NCBI RefSeq assembly: GCF_009363255.1
Contig: NZ_CP045318.1
Location: forward strand, 3,089,501 to 3,153,500
Length of the DNA stretch: 64,000 nt
Source: Roseivivax sp. THAF197b
Lineage (GTDB): Bacteria; Pseudomonadota; Alphaproteobacteria; Rhodobacterales; Rhodobacteraceae
Direction of reading: 5' to 3'
Below are positions 1-8,300 of the stretch, piece by piece. The translations under genes were made by a program, and so were the position numbers. The number at the start of each line of letters is the position of its first letter. The first letter of the stretch is position 1. A model generated the notes under the pieces. It saw only the letters and a program-made list of their open reading frames with translations. It was not told the DNA's origin and ran no database searches.

Positions 1-437
1 AAAAGCTCCGGCGGGTGGATGCCGCCACGCAGGTGCTTCCAGGGCACGAAGCCCGAGGCCACATGCCCATCGAGCGGCGGCGCAGGATAGAAACCGAAGA
101 AGTTCAGCGCCGTCGTCCGCTTGCCGCCGCGATTGGCGATGGAGAAGACCGTCTCGGCGTGATTGTCGCGGCGGTCGTTGATCTTCAGGAAGACGCCCCC
201 ATCCTCGAGGAAGGCCGGCCGCAGAAAGTCGTAGATACCATGCGTCTCGGGGCTGACACCCGTGGTCATCGAAGTCCAGGCGGGGGGCGTCAGCGGATTG
301 CGGGTGGACATCAGCTGCGCCACGGTGCCCTTGCGGATGAGGCTCGTGAGGAAGGGCAAATGGCCTTCCTGCGACAGGGGCGACAGAAGGCTGAACGTGG
401 CCCCGTCGAGGCCGATCATCAAAACGCGATTGGACAA
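1..437 (-). CDS. AlkP-superfamily phosphodiesterase/phosphohydrolase, C-terminus cut by window
   Basis: The minus-strand frame begins MSNRVLMIGLDGATFS and runs off the left edge. The N-terminal GLDG metal-binding segment and PPAWTSM around residue 55, where the Thr is the expected nucleophile, fit the type I phosphodiesterase/nucleotide pyrophosphatase branch of the alkaline phosphatase superfamily. These enzymes hydrolyse or transfer phosphate or sulfate esters using two metals. I chose the TTG at 437 because GGAG lies six bases upstream; an ATG at 419 is the alternative. The gene diverges from the small coiled-coil and sulfotransferase genes to its right. It is one of two AlkP-fold genes at the two ends of the megasynthase locus. 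Substrate unknown. Confidence 0.8.
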   Translation of the reverse strand, partial: MSNRVLMIGLDGATFSLLSPLSQEGHLPFLTSLIRKGTVAQLMSTRNPLTPPAWTSMTTGVSPETHGIYDFLRPAFLEDGGVFLKINDRRDNHAETVFSIANRGGKRTTALNFFGFYPAPPLDGHVASGFVPWKHLRGGIHPPEL

Positions 438-545
438 AACTCACTCCGGAATAAAGCATCGAAGTCGCAATGGACCTCTCAAGGGTTAAAGTCCGAAGCC
501 GGAGGGGGTGCAACCCTTGGCGCACCAACTTCTTGCACTCTGATG

Positions 546-563
546 CCGGGCTGCTAAGCCCGG
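546..563. repeat. Short perfect hairpin before the small coiled-coil gene
   Basis: CCGGGCT, four bases, then AGCCCGG form a perfect 7-bp stem. It ends just before the GTG at 567, the first possible start of the next gene. It has no T-tract, so it is not an intrinsic terminator. It could be a leader hairpin or an operator. Confidence 0.4.
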
Positions 564-587
564 TCTGTGAATGAACAGGGCCAGTAC

Positions 588-899
588 ATGAACGACGCGG
601 CGAAATCCGAAGACGCGACGACGATCGACCGCGATCTCCAGGACCTGCTGCGCGATCAGCAGGAACGCCAGACCCGCATGCGGCATGTGCAGGAATTTCT
701 CACGACGCCTGCCTTCCTCGACCTGGCGGATATGAGCCTTGAGGTGTCGGACGATCCCGAAACCCTTCAGGAGCGGCGGCGCGATCTCGATTACCGAATC
801 AAGGTGATGCGCGCGATCCTGAAGCTCATGGAAGACGAACGGTCCGCCCTCGACCGCGTGGAAAGCGTGCAGGAACCCGCATCGCCCTCCGACAGGTAG
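588..899 (+). CDS. Small charged coiled-coil protein, function unknown
   Basis: This frame encodes about 103 residues rich in Glu, Arg, Asp and Leu. Two heptad-like stretches, DLQDLLRDQQERQTRMRHVQ and a C-terminal RRRDLDYRIKVMRAILKLME, suggest a soluble helical or coiled-coil protein. There is no signal peptide or membrane segment. The GTG at 567 would add seven residues but has a hairpin, not a ribosome site, in front. The ATG at 588 has AGGG about eight bases upstream and is preferred. It precedes a sulfotransferase gene on the same strand by 115 bases. An opposite-strand frame covers the same stretch but looks like a shadow. No family recognised. Confidence 0.6.
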   Translation: MNDAAKSEDATTIDRDLQDLLRDQQERQTRMRHVQEFLTTPAFLDLADMSLEVSDDPETLQERRRDLDYRIKVMRAILKLMEDERSALDRVESVQEPASPSDR

Positions 900-1014
900 C
901 CCCGCGCGCCACACTCTTTCCAGCGCCGCGACAAAGGGGTTGCGAGCGTGATTGCCCGAGGGCTATCACTTCGTCGCAGGCCGTTATTTGTTGGACGGTC
1001 CTTTGGAATATTAG

Positions 1015-1920
1015 ATGCCTGATCCCCTGTTTTTGATTGCGCCGGGCCGCTCCTACACGTCGCTGATCGGCGGCATGATCGGACAACACCCAGAAATTTA
1101 CGGCATGCCGGAGCTGAGCATCTCGCATGTGGAAACGGTCGGCGAGGCGCTGCAAAGCCTGCGCGGCCCACTGGCCTTCGGTCTGGCGGGCATCCTGCGG
1201 CTTCTGGCCGAATTGCACGAAAAGGAACAGTCCGAAGAGGCCGTGCTCCGCGCCAAGGAATGGCTGATGCAGCGCGGCCATTGGCGCATCGCCCAGCTTT
1301 ACGAGCATATCCAGTCGGAAGTCGGCGACCTGCATCTGTTCGACAAGAGCCCGCTCACGGTGTTGAAACCCGAAAATCTGCAGCGCACCGCCGAGATTTT
1401 CCCGAGCGCTTTCTATCTGCATCTGACGCGCAACCCGATCACCACCGGCAAATCCGCGATGTCGCTGCGCAAGGACATCCAATCGGGTAAGGTTTCGGGC
1501 GGGACGATGCAAACCCGGCGCGGCCTCGACCCCGAGATGTCCTGGCTGCGCGGACATCAGAACATCACGAATTTCACGGCTACCCTGCCCGTGGGACAAT
1601 GCCTGCGCATCAAGGCGGAAATGCTGCTGAGCGATCCGGAGAAATACCTGGCCCAGATCTGCGAATGGATCGGGATTTCAAGCGATCCCGCTGCGATCGA
1701 GGAGATGATGCATCCCGAACGCTCGCCCTTCGCGACGCTTGGTCCCCCCTCCGCGCGCTACGGCAACGACCCGAACTTCCTGAAAAACCCGGTGCTCGAC
1801 ATGTCGCGCCTGCAGAACATCCAGGAACCGGACGTGACCATGCCCGCGCCCTGGCGCGATGACCAAAGCTCCCTGTCGGCCGACACGATCAAGCTGGCCC
1901 GGCAATTCGGATACGGATGA
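1015..1920 (+). CDS. Sulfotransferase family protein (PAPS-dependent)
   Basis: 301 residues beginning MPDPLFLIAPGRSYTS. The PGRSYTS loop at residues 10-16 matches the 5'-phosphosulfate-binding loop of sulfotransferases. HLTRNPITTGKSAMSL near residue 140 matches the 3'-phosphate-binding strand and helix with its conserved Arg and Ser. The expected reaction is transfer of sulfate from PAPS to an alcohol or amine. There is no signal peptide, so it is cytoplasmic. The tail carries EEMMHPERSPFATLGP, which recurs in the second sulfotransferase at 3342-4154, so the two are related. The next gene starts four bases after this stop, implying co-transcription. The acceptor is unknown; the neighbouring megasynthase product is the obvious guess. 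Confidence 0.8.
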   Translation: MPDPLFLIAPGRSYTSLIGGMIGQHPEIYGMPELSISHVETVGEALQSLRGPLAFGLAGILRLLAELHEKEQSEEAVLRAKEWLMQRGHWRIAQLYEHIQSEVGDLHLFDKSPLTVLKPENLQRTAEIFPSAFYLHLTRNPITTGKSAMSLRKDIQSGKVSGGTMQTRRGLDPEMSWLRGHQNITNFTATLPVGQCLRIKAEMLLSDPEKYLAQICEWIGISSDPAAIEEMMHPERSPFATLGPPSARYGNDPNFLKNPVLDMSRLQNIQEPDVTMPAPWRDDQSSLSADTIKLARQFGYG

Positions 1921-1924
1921 GATC

Positions 1925-3310
1925 ATGAACACAGCCCTGTCCCCGATCTCCTTCAAGACGATTGCCCGCCGCGGGCTCGGAAACGAGGCGTCGACGCTGG
2001 CGCATGCGCTCATCTGGTACAACGATTGGCTCTATCTCGGCGTGACGACCCCGCGTGGCGCCGGACCCGAGGATTGCGCGCGCATCCTGCGCCACAAGCC
2101 CGCGACCGGTGCATGGGAAACCGTCTACGAGGCTCCGGCCCGCGACACCGACGCCGAAAGCGTCGCCCGGCACCAGGCCCGATCGGCGGAATACGGGATC
2201 AAGACCAGCCCGCCGGTTCTTGCCGATGCGTTCGGCGTGCGCTCCTTCGCGGTCTATCAGGGCGCGAGCGACCCGCATCCGTGCCTCTATGCCGGGGTGA
2301 TGTCGGTCTTCGGCGGACAGATCCTGCGGTCCGAAGACGGGATCACCTTCGCGCCTGTCGTGTCGGACGGGTTGCACGATTCCACGATCATGTCGTTTCG
2401 CGGACTGACGCCTTTCAAGGGCTGGCTTTTCACCGCGCCCGCCGGGATCACATCGGCAGAGCGCGCCGATCTGAACTTCCCGCCCGAAACCGAGGCCATG
2501 GTCTATTGCACCACCGACCCGGAAGGCGGCCCGGATACGTGGCAGGCGGCCTGCCTGCCGGGCTTTGACGACCCGATCAACGAGGCGGTCTTCGCGCTCG
2601 GCAAGGCACATGGATACCTTTACGCGGGCACCGCATCCGCCAAGCGCGGTTTCCAGCTGTGGCGCACGGATGCCGAAGGCACCCCGCCCTTCACCTGGGA
2701 GCGGGTGCTGGTCGACGGCGCGTGGCGCTTCAACCACAACCATTCCGTCGCCACCCTCGCGGAATTCGACGGCGATCTGTACGTGGGCGGCGGCATTCCG
2801 GGCCTCGGCGAAGACCGCGAGAACAATGTCGGCCCGGCAGCGGCGGAGCTTCTGGTCGTGCGTCAGGACGGCTCCTGGGATGTGGTCTTCGGCGAGCCGC
2901 GCTGCACGCCCGACGGGCTGAAAGTGCCACTATCGGCGATGGGTCCGGGCCTAGATGATCCCTATAATTCGGTGGTCTGGTGCATGGAGGTGCATGAGGG
3001 CGCGCTCTATGTCGGCACGCACCATTGGGCGCCGTTCGACTACGCCCTGAATGCGCGCGGCGAGCCGCTTCAGGGTGGCTACCAGCTTTGGCGCAGCGGA
3101 GACGGCATCACGTGGGAGCGGGTCATCAACGACGCGCTTGGCCATGTGTCGCATACCGGTCTGCGGTCGCTGGAATCGACGCCGGACGGCCTTTTCATGG
3201 GCACGACGGTGCATGCGAAACTGCTGCAGGTGCTGAGCCGCAATTCCGACGCCGTGCGCGCGCAGATGGAGACGGAAAGCAACGGCTTCACCATCCTGCG
3301 CGGGACCTGA
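1925..3310 (+). CDS. Beta-propeller-like protein with repeated LYxG strands
   Basis: 461 residues with no signal peptide. Short strand motifs recur: WLYLGVTT, CLYAGVMS, YLYAGTAS, DLYVGGGI, ALYVGTHH and LFMGTTVH. Each lies in a segment of roughly 60-80 residues, and several are followed by QLWR and GITWERV. This spacing is what a six- or seven-bladed propeller would show, and the LYVGT style resembles uncharacterised proteins annotated as hypothetical or exo-alpha-sialidase-like. No catalytic motif was found, so a binding or scaffold role is as likely as an enzyme. The start ATG follows the sulfotransferase stop by four bases, which ties the two together. It converges on the next sulfotransferase with only 31 bases between stops. 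Confidence 0.65.
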   Translation: MNTALSPISFKTIARRGLGNEASTLAHALIWYNDWLYLGVTTPRGAGPEDCARILRHKPATGAWETVYEAPARDTDAESVARHQARSAEYGIKTSPPVLADAFGVRSFAVYQGASDPHPCLYAGVMSVFGGQILRSEDGITFAPVVSDGLHDSTIMSFRGLTPFKGWLFTAPAGITSAERADLNFPPETEAMVYCTTDPEGGPDTWQAACLPGFDDPINEAVFALGKAHGYLYAGTASAKRGFQLWRTDAEGTPPFTWERVLVDGAWRFNHNHSVATLAEFDGDLYVGGGIPGLGEDRENNVGPAAAELLVVRQDGSWDVVFGEPRCTPDGLKVPLSAMGPGLDDPYNSVVWCMEVHEGALYVGTHHWAPFDYALNARGEPLQGGYQLWRSGDGITWERVINDALGHVSHTGLRSLESTPDGLFMGTTVHAKLLQVLSRNSDAVRAQMETESNGFTILRGT

Positions 3311-3341
3311 TCGGGGGTGCTGCGCAGCGGGCAGGCTGCGA

Positions 3342-4154
3342 TCAGCCGACCAGCGCGCCTTGGCTCAACGCATCGAACCGATGGACATCGCTGGGACTGT
3401 GCGCGCCGTAGGGCCCCGTCCCGGCGAAGAGACCGGCCTCGGGATGCATCATGCGCTGCAGAGAGGCGGCATCCGATGGCAGGGAAAGCGCGCCCGCCAG
3501 CCGTTTGAGTTCCGCGGCCGGATCGGCCAGCAGATCGTCGAGATGCAGATGATGCGCCCGGCTTTCGGGCAGCAATTCGAGCATCTGCTCCATGCCCGCT
3601 TCGGTCAGATCGCGCAGCATGTCGAAATCGGGGATCGCCGTGCCCGCACCGTCCGAGCTGTAGGCGCCCAGAAGGATGGCCGCGGCACCCTCGTGCTGGG
3701 CCATCAGCGCATGATCGTGGCTGTCCGGATCGCGGGTCACGATCAGCAATTCCGCGTCGTGGTACATCTCCACGAGACGCCGCCTTGCGGTTTCGCTCAG
3801 AAGTCCCGAGCCCACGGGCTGCACGATGCGGCGCGGGGCGAGGCGCGCGGTCAGCCAATGGGCGATCTCGGCACTTGGCAGGTGCAGCCGCCCCATCAGC
3901 CAGCGGCGCGCCATCTCGACGGAATGCAGGCTCTGCTCCCCGCCCAGGCATTGCGCAAGCACCCGCAAGAGGCCGTGGATCTGCGCCCCACGCAGCCCCT
4001 GCATTTCGAGCACGATGTCGTAGACGCTCGCCTCCAGCTCGAGATTGAGCGCAGGCACGCCGAACGCGCCCGAATTTCGCCCGATGGCCGAGGCAATGGT
4101 CGGGCCGCCCGCTCCGGGAGCGGCCAGCACCAGGATAGGCGCAGGCGCGGTCAT
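3342..4154 (-). CDS. Sulfotransferase-like protein with degenerate PAPS loop
   Basis: 270 residues starting MTAPAPILVLAAPGAGGPTI. It aligns by eye with the sulfotransferase at 1015-1920: APG loop, then GAFGVPALNLELE against EIYGMPELSIS, and a shared tail, QRMMHPEAGLFAGTGPYGA. The 5'-phosphosulfate loop reads PGAGGPT, not PGRSYTS, so the Arg and Ser/Tyr positions are lost and activity is uncertain. LLIVTRDPDSHDHALMA keeps the Arg-Asp-Pro of the 3'-phosphate site. The ATG at 4154 lies five bases past the stop of the esterase gene, so it is translationally linked to it. A longer in-frame start exists upstream but overlaps that gene. It may be an inactive or substrate-binding partner of its homologue. 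Confidence 0.7.
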   Translation of the reverse strand: MTAPAPILVLAAPGAGGPTIASAIGRNSGAFGVPALNLELEASVYDIVLEMQGLRGAQIHGLLRVLAQCLGGEQSLHSVEMARRWLMGRLHLPSAEIAHWLTARLAPRRIVQPVGSGLLSETARRRLVEMYHDAELLIVTRDPDSHDHALMAQHEGAAAILLGAYSSDGAGTAIPDFDMLRDLTEAGMEQMLELLPESRAHHLHLDDLLADPAAELKRLAGALSLPSDAASLQRMMHPEAGLFAGTGPYGAHSPSDVHRFDALSQGALVG

Positions 4155-4158
4155 ATAG

Positions 4159-5214
4159 TTACAGGCCGTATCCCCGGAAGAATCCCAGCGAGGCGCTGGT
4201 TGCGCTGATCTCACGGCTGACGGCGCCGGTGATGAAGCTGCCCCCCATATCGGAATCGGGCCAGGTGTGGCCGCCCCCCTCGATCTGGTAGAAGCGCAGG
4301 TCGACGCCGTTGGCGCAGTCGTAGCTGATCAGCTGAAGCTTGGTCTCGTCGGCCACGCGATCTTCGCGCGCGCTTGTATTGGCCGGGCCGCAATTGTTGA
4401 TCCGGCTCCAGAAATCACGGGTTTCCGCATTCGACAGGACCGAGCCACCAGCCCCCGCACCCAGCATGCGCGACGATGCGATCTGACCGCCTCCGAAGGG
4501 CATGATCCGATCATCGGTGCCGTTGAAGAAGATCATTGGGCTGGTCGGGGCGGTGTTGCACCGGCTCGCAAGATTTGCCGGTATGTTCGCCGCGATCACG
4601 GCATAGGCACGGAACAGACCGGGCGCATCGCAGGCCAGACGCTGCACGAACATTCCGCCGTTCGACATGCCTGCCGCGAAGGCGCGCGACGTATCCGTTC
4701 CGAACCGCGATCGCAGATCGTTCAGCATCGCGCGGGTGTAGCCCACATCGTCGATACCCGAGGCGGTCGTCTCCCGCCCGTCATTCCATTGCTGGCCGGG
4801 CGAGTTCGGGAACACCGCCGTGAAGCCCTGCTGGCGCGCAAGGCCCGCCAGATCGGTGATGCGTTGCGCTTTCGTGCCGTCGCCCTCGCCGCCATGGAAC
4901 ACGAGGACCACGGACTTGCCGGCCCCGGTGGTGGCCGGATCGACGAAATAGGATCGCTCACGGCCCTGGAACGAGAAACTGACCAATTGCAGGTCGGATG
5001 TCGACGCGCCCGCGCCCACGCCTGCCCCGCCGCCCGCATTGAAGATCCCGCCATCGCTTTGACGCTCGGCGCGGCGTTCTTCGGCGCGCGCCCGGATCGC
5101 ATCCCGGATCGGTGAGTTGGAGACCCCGGGCTCGGGGTTTCGGACCGCAGAGGCGGTGCAGGCCACCAGGAAAACAGCGGTGATCGTCAATGCAGCGATA
5201 CGAAATCGAGACAT
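4159..5214 (-). CDS. Alpha/beta-hydrolase lipoprotein, PHB-depolymerase/feruloyl-esterase type
   Basis: 351 residues. MSRFRIAALTITAVFLVAC is a lipoprotein signal with the acylated Cys at 19. A low-complexity Gly/Ala linker follows, then an alpha/beta-hydrolase domain. The oxyanion segment VFHGGEGDG, the nucleophile elbow GMSNGG (Ser184), the DDRIMP acid region and GGGHTWP (His316) are those of the LpqC/polyhydroxybutyrate-depolymerase-like esterases. It should act in the periplasm or on the envelope on an ester substrate. AGGAAG lies upstream of the ATG. It is 139 bases downstream of the second megasynthase on the same strand and could be read from that operon. Its place there suggests esterification or release of the lipid product, which is an inference. 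Confidence 0.8.
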   Translation of the reverse strand: MSRFRIAALTITAVFLVACTASAVRNPEPGVSNSPIRDAIRARAEERRAERQSDGGIFNAGGGAGVGAGASTSDLQLVSFSFQGRERSYFVDPATTGAGKSVVLVFHGGEGDGTKAQRITDLAGLARQQGFTAVFPNSPGQQWNDGRETTASGIDDVGYTRAMLNDLRSRFGTDTSRAFAAGMSNGGMFVQRLACDAPGLFRAYAVIAANIPANLASRCNTAPTSPMIFFNGTDDRIMPFGGGQIASSRMLGAGAGGSVLSNAETRDFWSRINNCGPANTSAREDRVADETKLQLISYDCANGVDLRFYQIEGGGHTWPDSDMGGSFITGAVSREISATSASLGFFRGYGL

Positions 5215-5353
5215 GGATTATGACTTCCTCTTGATCCTCAGGAGCGACGGTTCAGGGGTCGAGGGTCAGCGCCGCCGATTTGGCGCGACCGTACGCGATG
5301 CGCTTGCAGGCTGTCTACGCCGCCCACGCGACATGGGCCATATCCAGCCAATT

Positions 5354-8300
5354 TCATTCCAGGGCCAGAGCCAGGATGCAATTGCCCTCCTGACCGAGCA
5401 AAACGGAGACGGTTCCGCCCGAAGGTACCGTGACACGGGCTTGGGCCGCGCTTTCGTCAATCGCGCTCAGCACGAAGGCGCGGGGGCGTCCGGTCAGACC
5501 TTCGCCCAGCATCTTTGCCGCCGCCTCCTTGGCGCACCATCCACGCAAGAGCGCGGGCAAGGCGGCGGCATCCGGCGTGCCGGTCAGTCCGAGCCGGCTC
5601 AGTTCCTCGCTGGAGAACGCGCCTTCGGACAGAAGATCGGGCGCGATCCCCTCAGGCGTCTCCATGTCGACGCCGAGCCTGCGGCCTGCGGGCCCGGCCG
5701 CAGCCAGGGCCGCCCCCCCGGCATGGGACAACGTGACCTCGGGCATGGGGCCGGTCACTCCCATCAAGGCGGGGCGGTCAGGCAGCACGTAGGGGCGACC
5801 GGCCTCATCAGCCGCAATCTCGATATCCGCGGGCAGCAGCGCCAGGCCGTGGCTGGCCAGGATGTGCGCGCGTGCGGCTTCCTTCAACGCGATCCGGCCC
5901 ATGATCCAGTCGCGGCGCCGCTTGCCGGTGAACCCCGCAAAGACCGCGCGTTCCGCACCCGACAGGATCGTCGCGGCCAGAACGCGGGTCCAGATCCCGC
6001 CCGCATCGTCGAGAAAGCCCTGCGGAAACGGCGGAACGGACCAGATCGTCACGTCGCCCGGCGCACCATCGAACAGCGCGCGGGCATCATGGCCGTACCA
6101 TGCCTCGCGCGGGCGGTAGCGGGCCTCGTAGAAGCGATGGGGCACATCGAAGAAACGGTCGCGCCAGCCGCGCACCGACAAAAGCCGCGTGCCATCGGGG
6201 CCGAGGCAGTCGAAATCGCCTTCGAGGAAGCGGGCATAGGCAGGATCGCCCACGGGCCGGTCGTCGCCGTCGCGAAAGCCCAGCCGCCCCTTCACGCTGC
6301 CACCCGCGACGGCTTCGGCACGCGCGCCGGGCAGGTCGATCCGGGCAATGCCGGACGGGAACGAACTGAAATCCGTGCCCCAGCCCTGCGCGATCCAGAA
6401 GGCCGTCACGTGCCCCACCTGATCGAGAAGGGCGGGATTGATCAGAAGGCCATCGGGCGCCTCGCCATAGCCGAAGAAGCCATCAAGCGGCAGATCGTGC
6501 AATTCGGCATCGAGCCCGCCCGCATCCCAGCATGTCAGCGCCGCGATGCCCTGAAACAGCGGGCCGTGGAACATGCCCGTCGTATAGAGCGCGTCGTCGG
6601 ACCAGATCGGCGGCTGCGGATGCGCAAGATTGGCAAGCGGCGGGGGCAGGTCGCCTGCACTCAGAACCGCTTCGGCCTCGAAGAGCAGCCCGCCATCTCG
6701 CAGGAGCCGCACCGCGACCCGGTCACCCGTGCGTACGGCTTCGGTGGTCAGGGTGGCGGGGCCGTCGTCAAAGGCGACCCAATCGCGCGCGCGCACGTTT
6801 TCAAGGCGCGTGGGCACTTGCCCGGTCAGCGCGGCCGCCGCTTCGAGCACCATCTCGAGGCTGACAGCGAGCGGCAGAACCGGCAGCGATTGCAGCTCCG
6901 GATCGGTGTCCGACACCATGTCGGCATAGAACGTGTGATGGGCGATGAATGGATCGCCAAGCGGGTCGAAATCGCTTTCTGCAACGAGCGTGTCTTCGCC
7001 GTAATCGATGCGGTGCAAGAGCGGCGGATACCATTCCGAAGCAGCAGGCTCCGCGGCTGCGAGACCGGGTGCTTGTGCCTCTCCCATGGCAACAGCGGCG
7101 ACATTTCCGGCCGTGTCGAGGAAGCGTTGCATCAGGTCGAAATGCCCATGCAACACATCTTGCGGCACGTCCTGCATGACAGATGCCTGCGCTGCGGAAG
7201 GTACAACGGATGGCTGCGGGTCTGCAGGTGTGGGCAGCGCGGCTTGTGTCTGCACAGGTTGTGTCTGCGCGGGTTGTGGCACGACCGGGGGCATGGCGGC
7301 CCCGGTATCTCGGCCAAACGCCTGCGCGATGTCCGCCGCGACCTCTTCGGCCACCTCGGCAGGCAGGCGCATCACGGGCAGCGTGTTGTCGATATGGCGC
7401 GCACGGCGCTTTTTCGGCTCGGCGGCGAGATCAACAGCCTCCAGCCCGCGATCGGAATAGAGCGCTGTTGCATCGACCTCGCGGCCCGCGCACCAGATCC
7501 GGCCCAGCGCCTGCAAGAGATGCGACAGCCCGCCCCGGCGGCGCGAATCGAGCGCGATGGCCTGCGCATCGCGGCCCTTCAGCGTGTCGTCGACAAAGCC
7601 CGTGAGGTTCGACGAGGGCCCGATCTCGACGAACAGACGCACGCCGTCTTCGTAAAGCCGTTCGACCGTTTCTGTGAAACGCACGCGCGACGCCCATTGA
7701 TGCGCGGCCAGCGCGCGGATCTCGGCGGGTGCTTCGGGCATCGGCGCGGCGGTGGCACAGGAATAGACCGGCAGGTGCGGCGCGGTGAAGGCCATGTCCG
7801 CGTAAACGCCCTGCACCTTCTCGGCGACATCGGCGAAAAGCGGCGTGTGATAGGGCCGGTCGAAGGGCAGAAAGGCGGTCATGCCGCCCTCGGGTCGCAA
7901 CTCCTCGGCGACCTCCTCCATCCGGGTGCGGCTCCCGTAGAGCACCGCCTGATGTTCGCAATTGTCGAGCGCCAGGTGCACGTCCGGATCCGCCTCGGTC
8001 AGTGCGAGAATACGCTCGCGCGGCACGCCGCCCACGGTCAGGAGCGCGCCGCCGCCAATCCCGCCCGACGCCTCGATCTCCTGGTAGAGACGGTTGAGGG
8101 AGCGGATGCGCGATGCAAACTCGGCCCGATCTTCGGCGGTGCGGGTGGCGCCGAAGACGCCTGCCGCAGCCAACGCCGAATGCTCGCCCGAGGAATGCCC
8201 CACGACGAGATCGGGTGCGAGGCCCACGCGGTCGGTCACGCCCAGAAGCGCCTGCGCGGCGATGAACATCGATTCCGAGCCAAATTCGAGCCCGAAGAGC

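Noticed and set aside
486..914. 142-residue minus-strand frame over the small coiled-coil gene
   Set aside because: Both frames are open. The plus-strand frame has a more natural helical composition and sits in line with the sulfotransferase genes.
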